A stretch of DNA of 10,719 nt. Source: an uncultured Slackia sp. GTDB taxonomy: Bacteria; Actinomycetota; Coriobacteriia; Coriobacteriales; Eggerthellaceae. The notes under the pieces were generated by a model. That model did no database searches, had not been told where the DNA came from, and saw only the letters and a program-made list of their open reading frames with translations. The stretch spans positions 1 through 10,719 of the forward strand of contig USEZ01000054.1 of NCBI GenBank assembly GCA_900553775.1. The letters are read 5' to 3'. Both the position numbers and the translations under genes were made by a program. This document shows, one piece after another, positions 1-6,640 of this stretch. Numbering within the stretch: position 1 is the stretch's first letter; every line of letters begins with the position of its first letter.

Positions 1-47
1 TGGAGCGAACAGATGGACGGCGAGGGCGCCTCGCAGCCGAACGATCC

Positions 48-75
48 GTTGCGTCGGCCGGAAGGCCGACGCAAC
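48..75 (-). terminator. Hairpin just downstream of htpG
   Basis: A perfect 12-bp inverted repeat, GTTGCGTCGGCC (48-59) and GGCCGACGCAAC (64-75), with a 4-nt loop, starts 4 nt after the htpG stop codon. Its position and stability fit a transcription terminator or 3'-end stabilising hairpin. There is no clear U-tract on either strand, so it is not a textbook intrinsic terminator. The remaining bases 1-47 show no recognisable gene. Confidence 0.6.
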
Positions 76-79
76 CAAC

Positions 80-2026
80 CTACTTCATCAGCTTGGCGAT
101 TTCGTTGGCGAATGCTACGGGATCCTCAAGCGGCATGCCTTCCACGAGCAGCGCCTGGTTGTACAGCAGGCTCGCGTAGCTCGCCACCTTGTCGGCGTCG
201 CCCGCCTCCTGGGCGGCCTTCAACGTGGCGAAGATCGGATGCTGGGCATTCACTTCCAGCACGCGCTGGCTCTTGATGTCTTCGCCGCCGTCGGGCATCT
301 GCGAAAGGATCTTCTCCATTTCAAGCGACACGGGGCCTTCGGCCGTGATGCATGCAGGCGCATCGTCGGCCGCAGCCAGGCGCGTGGATACGCTCACCTT
401 GGAAACATGCGCGCCCAGCGCCTCTTTCATGGCGTCGAACAGGCCTTCGTTTTCTTTCGCGGCTTCTTCGGCGGCCTTTTTCTCGTCTTCGGTCTCCAGG
501 CCCAAATCACCCGAAGCAACGTTTTTCAGCGGCTTCTCGGAGAATTCCTCGCCCTCGGCGGCGGGCTTGCCGTAGCCCATCATGGCCTGGAAGCAGAACT
601 CGTCCACATCCTGAGTGCACAGCAGCACGTCGTAACCCTTGTTCATGACGGCCTTCACCACGGGCATCTTCGCCAAGCGCTCGACCGACTCGCCCGCCGC
701 GTAGAAGATGGCGTCTTGGCCTTCAGACATGGCGGCCACATACTCGTCGAGCGTGATCATCTTCTGCTCTTTGGCGGAATAGAACAGCAGCAAATCCGCC
801 AGTTCGCCCTTATTCATGCCGTAGCTCGTGTAGATGCCGTACTTCAGGCCGCGGCCGAACTGCTCGAAGAACTGCTCGTAGGCTTCGCGGTCGTTGTCGC
901 GCATGTTCGCCAGCTCGCCCTTGATCTTCTTCTCGAGCTTTTTGGCGATCGCGCGCAACTGGCTGTTGTGCTGCAGCGTTTCGCGGGAAATGTTGAGCTG
1001 CAGATCCTGGCTGTCCACCACGCCGCGCACGAAATTGAAGTGGTCGGGCAGCAGCTCTTCGCACTTCTCCATGATCATGACGTTGGAGCTGTACAGCGCC
1101 AGCCCCTTCTTGAAGTCTTTGCTGTACAGGTCGTACGGCGCGCGCGTGGGAATGAACATAAGCGCATCGTAGGTCAACGCGCCCTCGGCATGCACCTTGA
1201 TCGTGCGCGCAGGGTCGGCCCAATCGTGGAAGTCGGACTTGTAGAACTCGTTGTATTCCTCTTCGGTCACGTCGGATTTGCTGCGCTTCCAAATGGGAAT
1301 CATGGAGTTGACCGTCTCGGTTTCGGTGTAGTGCTCGAATTCGGGCGTGTAGTCGTCGCCAGCGTCTTCGGGCTTAGGCTTCTCGCGCGTTTTGTCGCAT
1401 TCCATTTGAATGGGATAGCGCACGTAGTTGCTGTATTTCTTGATGAGGTTTTTCAGCCCCCACTCGGAAAGATAGGTGTCGTAGTTCTCGTCGTCGGCGT
1501 TGTCTTTCAGCACGACAACCACGTCGGTGCCGTGGGTCGCACGCTCCGCGGGCTCGACCGTGTAGCCTTCTACGCCGTCGCTGACCCAGCACCATGCCTC
1601 GTCGGAACCGTAGGCACGCGATATCACGCGCACTTCTTTGCCCACCATGAAGGCGGAATAGAACCCTACGCCGAATTGGCCGATGATGTCCACGTCGTCG
1701 CCCTGGGCTTCGGCGTTGTCGGTCTTGAACTCGAGGCTGCCGGAATGGGCGATGGTGCCGAGGTTTTTCTCCAATTCGTCTTTGGTCATGCCGATGCCCG
1801 AATCGGACACGGTGACGGTGCGGGCATCGCGGTCGAACGCCACGTGAATGGCCAATTCGTCTTTGCCCACCTTCACGTCGGAGTCGGTGAGGCTTTTGAA
1901 ATAGAGCTTGTCCACGGCGTCGGAGGCGTTGGACACCAGCTCGCGCAGGAAGATTTCTTTATTGGTATAGATCGAGTTGATCATGAGGTCGAGCAGTTTT
2001 TTGCTCTCTGTCTTGAACTTCTTCAT
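80..2026 (-). CDS. htpG: Molecular chaperone HtpG (bacterial Hsp90)
   Basis: This encodes a 648-aa cytosolic ATP-dependent dimeric chaperone that remodels partly folded client proteins, usually with the DnaK system. The N-terminal GHKL ATPase domain is plain: E29 in FLREL, N33 and D37 in the SNASDAVDKL helix, D75 in DSGIGM, the ATP-lid glycines in GQFGVGF (116-122), and the HGT motif near 165-167. The middle domain carries the catalytic-arginine loop LNISRE (R348). The C-terminal third is the dimerisation domain. Length is slightly above the E. coli protein (about 624 aa), partly because of an acidic, lysine-rich linker around residues 212-236. The ATG at 2026 is chosen because the family start MKKFKTE-like is intact and AAGGA lies 7 nt upstream. 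The stop is TAG. A perfect CIRCE element and consensus promoter about 350-410 bp upstream imply HrcA-controlled heat induction. The family call is secure. Confidence 0.98.
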   Translation of the reverse strand: MKKFKTESKKLLDLMINSIYTNKEIFLRELVSNASDAVDKLYFKSLTDSDVKVGKDELAIHVAFDRDARTVTVSDSGIGMTKDELEKNLGTIAHSGSLEFKTDNAEAQGDDVDIIGQFGVGFYSAFMVGKEVRVISRAYGSDEAWCWVSDGVEGYTVEPAERATHGTDVVVVLKDNADDENYDTYLSEWGLKNLIKKYSNYVRYPIQMECDKTREKPKPEDAGDDYTPEFEHYTETETVNSMIPIWKRSKSDVTEEEYNEFYKSDFHDWADPARTIKVHAEGALTYDALMFIPTRAPYDLYSKDFKKGLALYSSNVMIMEKCEELLPDHFNFVRGVVDSQDLQLNISRETLQHNSQLRAIAKKLEKKIKGELANMRDNDREAYEQFFEQFGRGLKYGIYTSYGMNKGELADLLLFYSAKEQKMITLDEYVAAMSEGQDAIFYAAGESVERLAKMPVVKAVMNKGYDVLLCTQDVDEFCFQAMMGYGKPAAEGEEFSEKPLKNVASGDLGLETEDEKKAAEEAAKENEGLFDAMKEALGAHVSKVSVSTRLAAADDAPACITAEGPVSLEMEKILSQMPDGGEDIKSQRVLEVNAQHPIFATLKAAQEAGDADKVASYASLLYNQALLVEGMPLEDPVAFANEIAKLMK

Positions 2027-2404
2027 GCCGTCTTCCTTCTTTCATGCATCGTGCGGGAGGCGCCCGCAACGGTATTACCGCAGATGACGAAGCGAACGAT
2101 GACGAATTTCGCAGGCGAAGGGCGCAAACGCGGAAAGCGGCGGCATGCCTGCCGGCTATCCGGCGATGTCGCGCGACGCGCGCTTTGCGGCGCGTTCGGA
2201 AGCGCGGCCCGTCCCGCCGAAACGGGAATGCCGTCGCACACGCCGGCCGCCGACGTGGGCTTTTGCACCGGCGACCCGTACCGTTTCGGGCGCTTGAGCG
2301 CGCCCGCCTCTCGATGCCGTCATGCAGTTCGGCCCGCGCAGCGAATCGCGGCATCGCCTCGCATTTCGTTCCGTTCGTTTAGCACTCACGTAATGCGAGT
2401 GCTA
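2027..2404 (-). other. Long untranslated leader of htpG
   Basis: The spacing between the promoter-CIRCE block and the htpG start leaves roughly 375 nt that would be transcribed but shows no convincing gene. It is GC-rich and contains hairpins, for example a 6-bp stem GGGCGC/GCGCCC at 2288-2305. A GTG-initiated open frame (2268 to 2023) ends in an ATGA overlap with the htpG start. It has no Shine-Dalgarno sequence and an Arg/Ala/Pro-rich product typical of a GC-rich shadow frame, so I do not call it. A second promoter nearer htpG is not evident. The last 15 nt hold the htpG ribosome binding site. Confidence 0.5.
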
Positions 2405-2405
2405 A
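2379..2405 (-). promoter_or_regulatory. CIRCE operator (HrcA binding site)
   Basis: The sequence is TTAGCACTC (2379-2387), a 9-nt spacer, then GAGTGCTAA (2397-2405). This is an exact match to the CIRCE consensus TTAGCACTC-N9-GAGTGCTAA, the operator of the heat-shock repressor HrcA. It sits immediately downstream of the -10 box of the minus-strand promoter, overlapping the expected start of transcription, which is the normal repressing position. The only gene it can control at close range is htpG, since the nearest plus-strand start is beyond 3800. Confidence 0.95.
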
Positions 2406-2411
2406 AACAGG

Positions 2412-2439
2412 ATTGTAGTATCGCCGTTCCCGCTGTCAA
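2412..2439 (-). promoter_or_regulatory. Housekeeping-sigma promoter for htpG
   Basis: On the minus strand there is TTGACA (2439-2434), a 16-nt spacer, and TACAAT (2417-2412). Both hexamers are at or one base from the sigma70 consensus. Transcription would start near 2405, at the edge of the CIRCE element. The strong promoter plus repressor operator fits a gene that is held down at normal temperature and released on heat stress. Confidence 0.85.
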
Positions 2440-2498
2440 CCGGAAGGCGAAACGACTCCATGCAATATTGACGTTTCGTTGAGGGGAGCGCTTATGGG

Positions 2499-2558
2499 CG
2501 TGGACGTGGACGTGGACGTGGACGTGGACGTGGACGTGGACGTGGACGTGGACGTGGA
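2499..2558. repeat. Hexanucleotide tandem repeat, 10 copies
   Basis: Ten perfect head-to-tail copies of CGTGGA on the plus strand (TCCACG read on minus) span exactly 60 bp with no variation between units. The array begins 4 nt beyond the yaaA stop codon and ends about 60 bp upstream of the htpG -35 box, so it lies in the 3' region of yaaA. Perfect short tandem arrays gain and lose units by replication slippage. A hexamer keeps the reading frame in any frame: Val-Asp on plus, and His-Val in the yaaA frame if its TAG were read through. Confidence 0.97.
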
Positions 2559-2562
2559 AAGC

Positions 2563-3513
2563 CTACCGCTTCGCGAACACAAAGGTATCGTCTGTCGAAA
2601 GCTCCCGGTCGAAAGCGTAGCCCGCCGCATCGAAGCGCTTGAAATCGGCCGCACGCTCGACAGCGTTTTCCGCACACCAGCGCACGAAGGTGCCGCGGGC
2701 CGCCTTCGCCTCGGTCGAACGCTGCACGAGCTTTCCGTCGCGCACCGTGCCGAACAAGCAGGTCAGAATACGAACGGGCGATCCCGCCTTGACGGCGGCC
2801 TTCGCATGGGGCAGCACCGCCTTCGCGTATTCGACCGATGCGAGGTTCACGATAGCGGGTTCGGATGCCGCCGAGGCGATTGGAATGCAATCCACAGCAC
2901 ATGCGGCCGCGAACCTTTCCCCGTCGAGGCGCTCGCGATCGCCAAGAACCGCGCCGTTTTCCCCATCAAGCGCATGCTCGGAAATGCGGCGGACAGGTGC
3001 ACGAGCCCCTTCCCCGCACGTCGCTTTTCCCGCTTGCTGCCGCAAATCGGCCGCAAGCGCTTCGTACAGCCGCGAACCCCAATAACCGTACAGATCGCGA
3101 GCCTCGCCCACGGCGAGTTTCGCCTGCATTTCAAGCCGATACGGCACCACCGCGTCGAACGGACGCAGCACGCCGTAGAAGCCCGACAGGATGCGCAGGT
3201 GTTCCTGCAGGTAATCGAGCTGCGCTTCGGTCATGACCTGCGGCGCCATATTTTGATACTGGATGCCTTCGTAGGAAAACACCACCGGCGTGCATGCGGA
3301 TCCGGCATCGATATCCATATCGCGCACGCGCCCGTAATTCAGCTCAGCCAACGCATCGCTGCACTTCCACAGCGCCTTCGCCTCGTCGTAGGAAAGCGCC
3401 TGCAACGCATCGAGCAGCTCGCGCGTCTGCGAAAGAAACCGCGGCATGTCGCGCCATGCGAACGTATCGCCTGCATCGACCATCTTCTTCGCGGGAGAAA
3501 TCATGAACAACAT
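2563..3513 (-). CDS. yaaA: YaaA/DUF328 (UPF0246) family peroxide-stress protein, with internal insertion
   Basis: This encodes a 316-aa member of the YaaA family. In E. coli YaaA limits intracellular free iron and protects DNA and protein during hydrogen peroxide stress. Family marks are the start MLFMISPAKK (1-10), the central FYGVLRPFD (112-120) and YRLEM (125-129), NLASVEY (223-229), the C-terminal AARG (271-274), and a final aromatic-rich end. E. coli YaaA is about 258 aa. The excess is mostly a block of about 55 residues (roughly 163-217) between the LYEALAADL helix and PAIVNLAS, with no similarity I recognise. The ATG at 3513 gives the canonical family start; upstream there is only a weak AGAAAG ribosome site. 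No terminator is visible after its stop, so transcripts may run through the adjacent repeat into the htpG promoter region. The family is certain, the role is by homology. Confidence 0.93.
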   Translation of the reverse strand: MLFMISPAKKMVDAGDTFAWRDMPRFLSQTRELLDALQALSYDEAKALWKCSDALAELNYGRVRDMDIDAGSACTPVVFSYEGIQYQNMAPQVMTEAQLDYLQEHLRILSGFYGVLRPFDAVVPYRLEMQAKLAVGEARDLYGYWGSRLYEALAADLRQQAGKATCGEGARAPVRRISEHALDGENGAVLGDRERLDGERFAAACAVDCIPIASAASEPAIVNLASVEYAKAVLPHAKAAVKAGSPVRILTCLFGTVRDGKLVQRSTEAKAARGTFVRWCAENAVERAADFKRFDAAGYAFDRELSTDDTFVFAKR

Positions 3514-3609
3514 GGGTGTTTCTTTCTGTCGTTATGCTCATTTGAGGCGGCCGCCCCGCTCCTGGTAATCCGACGAAGCCAAAGCCGCCCGCATCAAGCC
3601 GTTGCTTTT

Positions 3610-3628
3610 CAAAGGATGTAATCCTTTG
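3610..3628. promoter_or_regulatory. 19-bp palindrome, operator-like
   Basis: CAAAGGAT-gta-ATCCTTTG is a perfect inverted repeat with 8-bp arms and a 3-bp centre. It lies about 100 bp upstream of the yaaA start and about 195 bp upstream of fic. The compact size and odd central spacer fit the binding site of a dimeric repressor or activator. It does not match the Fur, PerR, DtxR or CIRCE consensus that I know. Confidence 0.5.
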
Positions 3629-3711
3629 TCGAACCAGCCCTTTCGTCTGAAATACGGCGCTCGTTTTCTTAAAAGCGCGAAAAGCAGCGATTCGGACACT
3701 CATTTCGCATC

Positions 3712-3745
3712 CTTATCTTTAATTTTCACGATTTTTAAAGATAAG
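3712..3745. promoter_or_regulatory. 11-bp inverted repeat upstream of fic
   Basis: CTTATCTTTAA (3712-3722) and TTAAAGATAAG (3735-3745) are perfect inverted copies separated by 12 bp. They lie 77-110 bp upstream of the fic start, within the AT-rich segment. Centre-to-centre spacing of 23 bp, about two helical turns, suits a protein dimer binding on one face of the DNA. Since Fic itself ends in a winged-helix domain, autoregulation through this site is possible, but that is inference. Confidence 0.5.
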
Positions 3746-3821
3746 AAAGCCTCTTTTCCCGAAACAGCGTATCGTATTTGCTAGCTTTAAAAATAAAAGT
3801 AAGCAACGGAAGGAGGCGCGC

Positions 3822-5069
3822 ATGGCAACACAGTATCAGGAATTATCGAAAATCTACTACAAAGCAGGCTCGCACGGGAATTCCGCCCTCGAAAAAACCT
3901 ACCAAGAACGATTCAATGCGGAATCGACCTTTAGAACAGGTATCGTCACAGGCGGCCACGAGCTTTTCCTCGCTGTTCCGCACGAGTTGATCATCCTCAC
4001 CGAACATATCCTCAGGAAAGAACGGCGCGTCTCCAATGCGCTGAGACGACTCCCTCCCATCGCACGCAGCTCGCTCATTCGCAGCCTTGTGATGGACGAG
4101 ATTGTCTGCACCAACGAAATCGAAGGCATCCATAGCACCCGCAAGCAAATCAACGACGTCCTGGAAAGCATCGACCAAGACGGGCGCAATCGGAGCAACG
4201 ACTTCAAGCGGTTCAGGGAACTTGCGCGGCTTTACCTGCAGCTCAGCGACGAATCGCACGAAGACCCCCGTACACCCGCCGATATACGGAGCATCTACGA
4301 CAGCGTCATGGATGGGGAACTCGAAGAAAAAGACAGGCCCGATGGCACGCTCTTCAGAAAAGAATCGGTCGAAATCATCGGAAGCGGAACGAAAGCCATC
4401 CACACCGGCGTTAATCCCGAAAGCGCCATCGTCGACTATCTGGAAAAAAACATCGAGCTGGTTCATTCCGTATACATGCCCGAACTGTACAGCGCCGCCA
4501 TCTTCCACTATGTATTCGAATACGTCCACCCGTTCTACGATGGCAACGGAAGAACGGGGCGTTACCTGCTGGCGTTGCACCTGAGCAAAGTCCTCTCCGT
4601 GCCGACCGCGCTTTCGCTTTCCCGCGTTATCGCGGAAGACAAGGGAGCATATTACCGAGGATTCAAATCGGTGGAAAACCACTTTAATCGAAGCGACGCA
4701 ACCCCGTTTGTCCTCATGACGATGCAATTCGTCGAACGCGCCCAAGACGACATGATCGACAAGCTCGAAAACGACAGTCGCAACCTGGACAAGGCTCGGG
4801 AGTCTCTTGCCCGATACGAGCGAGAAACTCCCGATTCAAACGAAAAGGAATGCAATCTTCTTTACCAGATGGCGCAGGTCAAGCTTTTCGGAATGTTCGA
4901 CGCCGTATCCGTCCATGAAATTTCGAAGCATCTTGGATGCAGCGCCCAAACGGCAAGAAAACATGCTGCGTCACTCGAGGCACGCGGCCTCATCGAAACC
5001 GCCTCGAAACGTCCCCTTTCGTTCAGACTCAGCGAACGAGGAAACCTGTTACTGTTCGGGACGGAATAA
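3822..5069 (+). CDS. Class II Fic-domain protein (predicted AMP-transferase) with C-terminal winged helix
   Basis: This encodes a 415-aa Fic/DOC-family enzyme, predicted to transfer AMP from ATP to a hydroxyl side chain of a target protein. The catalytic loop is complete, HPFYDGNGRTGR (236-247): H236 is the general base, D240 binds the metal, and the glycines and arginines bind phosphate. The autoinhibitory motif TNEIEG (97-102), matching [ST]xxxE[GN], lies N-terminal to the Fic fold. This defines class II, in which E101 blocks ATP binding in cis, so no separate antitoxin gene is expected, and none is seen. Residues about 345-412 form a winged helix-turn-helix. The ATG at 3822 follows a perfect AGGAGG at 5-nt spacing. 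The gene is the only plus-strand gene here and is less GC-rich (32 of 60 in a sampled line, against 36 of 60 in the next gene), hinting at acquisition by transfer. The target is unknown. Confidence 0.93.
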   Translation: MATQYQELSKIYYKAGSHGNSALEKTYQERFNAESTFRTGIVTGGHELFLAVPHELIILTEHILRKERRVSNALRRLPPIARSSLIRSLVMDEIVCTNEIEGIHSTRKQINDVLESIDQDGRNRSNDFKRFRELARLYLQLSDESHEDPRTPADIRSIYDSVMDGELEEKDRPDGTLFRKESVEIIGSGTKAIHTGVNPESAIVDYLEKNIELVHSVYMPELYSAAIFHYVFEYVHPFYDGNGRTGRYLLALHLSKVLSVPTALSLSRVIAEDKGAYYRGFKSVENHFNRSDATPFVLMTMQFVERAQDDMIDKLENDSRNLDKARESLARYERETPDSNEKECNLLYQMAQVKLFGMFDAVSVHEISKHLGCSAQTARKHAASLEARGLIETASKRPLSFRLSERGNLLLFGTE

Positions 5070-5075
5070 GGAAAC

Positions 5076-5112
5076 GCCGCTCGCGCAATATGCACGAGCC
5101 TGCGCGAGCGGC
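5076..5112. terminator. Bidirectional terminator between fic and the methyltransferase gene
   Basis: GCCGCTCGCGCA (5076-5087) and TGCGCGAGCGGC (5101-5112) form a perfect 12-bp stem with a 13-nt loop. It is flanked by GGAAA on the left and TTTCC on the right, which can extend the stem past a single bulged C. It starts 7 nt after the fic stop and is followed by TTT on plus and GTTTCC on minus, so it can serve both convergent genes. Confidence 0.8.
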
Positions 5113-5167
5113 TTTCCCTATCAGCCGACGGCTTCGTCCATTGCAAAGCAGCCTGGACTCGTCGGCC

Positions 5168-6442
5168 TTATTCGTGCGCGACACCTTCCGCACGACGGGC
5201 GATGGCCTTGCCGATACGATGCACCATATCCACCACGAGCGCATTGCCCATGCAAAACGCCCGGTGGCCGTCGGTCATGCCCGTGTCGGTCCAGCCCTTC
5301 GGGAAGGTTTGCAGCCGATCGAGTTCGTCTGGCACCAGCCGACGATACCGCCCGCTTTCGGTGAGCACCACATGCTTGAAACGCGACGCGCCCGCGCCGC
5401 CTTCGCCCGTCAGAATGGTACGCGACGGCTTGTCGGTCGCATCGGGAAACGCCATGCCGCCTTCGCTGTATACATAGGTATAGCCCGACGCATGCGTGCG
5501 CTCCTCTTTTTTGGCGCCTTTGAAATATTCCCAGCGCTCGAGCTTGTCATCGGCGATGAAAAACTCCTCGGGAACGGCACTTTCGGGAACCAGCACGTCG
5601 CCCAGCGTGGCGAACGGCCCGTCGTAGACAGGCGTCGCATCGCCCGTGAACACCGCGCCGCCCTGCATGACGCCCGCCGCGCGAAACGGCGACACCTTGA
5701 GCCCTGCGCCGAAATGCTCGCTGACCTCGAACGGATCGGCGGCGATTGCAAACGACGCCGCCTTCGCAACGGCGCCGTCGATAGGAAACGCCTCCGCCAT
5801 GACGCCCGATTCTTGCACGCGCTCCTCGAGATTCCACGCGGGCGCGTCTTTTTCGGCATACACGAACACGCGGCGACGCCGCTGCGGCGCGCCGTAGTCG
5901 GCCGCGTTCACCACGCGCCACTCCACCGCATAGCCGCACTCGTTCAAGCACGCCAGCATGATGGCGAAATCGCGGCCACGCTTCGATGCGGGCGATTTCA
6001 GCAGGCGGTCAACGTTTTCAAGCAGCACGTATTTCGGAGAAAACAGGCGCAGCATGCGATGAATCTGCCACCAGAGCACGCCTTTCTTGCCCTCGATGCC
6101 CCCCGATTGCGAATTCGGGCGCGCCACGGAGTAGTCCTGGCACGGAAAGCCGCCCACCAGCATATCGAAAGCGGGAATGGAGCGCTCGCCCGCTTCCACC
6201 TGGTCGAGCGCGCGTTCGATGTTTTCGTTGACAAGGGTTCCTTCGCCGAAACGCGCGGCATAACAGCGCGCTGCGAACTGTCGCGACGACGCTCCGGGAG
6301 GCTCCCACTGATTGGCCCAGACGGTTTCGAAGTCGCCCGCCGCGGGCAGATGCCAGTCGCGCTCTTCGTCGTCGTATCCCTCAAGGGCAAGCCTGAATCC
6401 GCCGACGCCCGCAAATAACTCCGCAACACGAATCTTCGCCAT
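5168..6442 (-). CDS. DNA (cytosine-5-)-methyltransferase
   Basis: This encodes a 424-aa C5-cytosine methyltransferase using S-adenosylmethionine. The ordered motifs are clear: motif I FAGVGGF (10-16, SAM binding), motif IV GGFPCQDYS with catalytic C101, motif VI ENV (142-144), motif VIII QRRRR (187-191), motif IX RRLVPDELDRLQ (367-378), and motif X GNALV (399-403). The variable target-recognition region falls between about 195 and 365, and the recognised sequence cannot be read from it. An upstream extension of the frame to 6589 exists, but the ATG at 6442 is preferred: it puts motif I 10 residues in, as usual, and GGGAGG lies just upstream. No restriction endonuclease, vsr or second methylase gene flanks it, so it appears solitary. 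It converges on fic across a shared terminator. The enzyme class is secure, while its role (defence remnant, phage-type or regulatory methylase) is open. Confidence 0.95.
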   Translation of the reverse strand: MAKIRVAELFAGVGGFRLALEGYDDEERDWHLPAAGDFETVWANQWEPPGASSRQFAARCYAARFGEGTLVNENIERALDQVEAGERSIPAFDMLVGGFPCQDYSVARPNSQSGGIEGKKGVLWWQIHRMLRLFSPKYVLLENVDRLLKSPASKRGRDFAIMLACLNECGYAVEWRVVNAADYGAPQRRRRVFVYAEKDAPAWNLEERVQESGVMAEAFPIDGAVAKAASFAIAADPFEVSEHFGAGLKVSPFRAAGVMQGGAVFTGDATPVYDGPFATLGDVLVPESAVPEEFFIADDKLERWEYFKGAKKEERTHASGYTYVYSEGGMAFPDATDKPSRTILTGEGGAGASRFKHVVLTESGRYRRLVPDELDRLQTFPKGWTDTGMTDGHRAFCMGNALVVDMVHRIGKAIARRAEGVAHE

Positions 6443-6460
6443 GGAACCTCCCGCCTCTTG

Positions 6461-6475
6461 CATGAAACATTCATG
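6461..6475. promoter_or_regulatory. 15-bp palindrome in the methyltransferase leader
   Basis: CATGAA-aca-TTCATG is a perfect inverted repeat 18 bp upstream of the methyltransferase start, just behind its ribosome binding site. A TTGACG at 6501-6496 on the minus strand could be a -35 box, but no good -10 follows at normal spacing. The palindrome could be an operator or a weak mRNA hairpin occluding translation. Short arms make chance occurrence possible. Confidence 0.3.
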
Positions 6476-6602
6476 GTCGCAAACCGGAATGCGTGCGTCA
6501 AGATCGACGGCACGACTTCGCATTGCATCGCCGATGCAACACGGCCGAATCCATCGTCGCAGCATAATCGCATTCACCGCCGCGCGCATCCGGTTGAAAC
6601 AC

Positions 6603-6640
6603 GCCGCGTGATATACCGCCGAAGCAACATATCACGCGGC
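6603..6640 (-). ncRNA. 17-bp RNA hairpin with UUCG tetraloop (candidate structured RNA element)
   Basis: Arms GCCGCGTGATAT (6603-6614) and ATATCACGCGGC (6629-6640) are perfectly complementary. On minus-strand RNA the 14 nt between them continue the stem as three G-U pairs, G-C and C-G, closed by the very stable tetraloop C(UUCG)G, giving an unbroken 17-bp helix. On the plus strand the same positions are mismatched. It lies about 160 nt upstream of the methyltransferase start. The bases after it on minus, GTGTTTC, are a poor U-tract, so it could be a weak terminator or a leader structure. Confidence 0.45.

Larger units (their letters stand above)
3514..3821. other. AT-rich divergent spacer between yaaA and fic
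   Basis: This 308-bp region separates two divergently transcribed genes and must hold both promoters. The part nearest fic is strikingly AT-rich: a hand count over 3661-3780 gives 45 G/C in 120 bases, against about 60% elsewhere. I could not assign a convincing -35/-10 pair for either gene. It holds two inverted repeats, listed separately, and ends in a perfect AGGAGG (3811-3816), 5 nt before the fic ATG. No small gene is supported. Confidence 0.6.

Noticed and set aside
2023..2268. 81-codon minus-strand frame in the htpG leader, ending in an ATGA overlap with htpG
   Set aside because: GTG start without a ribosome binding site, Arg/Ala/Pro-rich low-information product, no homology recognised. 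Mentioned only as a test for ribosome profiling.
239..2482. 747-codon plus-strand open frame opposite htpG
   Set aside because: It is antisense to the unmistakable htpG gene, rich in His/Val/Leu/Arg as expected of a complementary-strand shadow in GC-rich DNA, and has no recognisable domain.
2479..3621. 380-codon plus-strand frame opposite yaaA, starting in the hexamer repeat (Val-Asp repeat) with a GAGGGGAG sequence before an ATG at 2494
   Set aside because: The Shine-Dalgarno-like sequence and ATG caught attention, but the body is antisense to yaaA and has shadow-like composition. The Val-Asp run is just the tandem repeat translated.
6443..6589. 49-residue N-terminal extension of the methyltransferase frame
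   Set aside because: It would place motif I at residue 59, lacks a ribosome site at its start, and has no domain. The ATG at 6442 has GGGAGG upstream and the normal family start.
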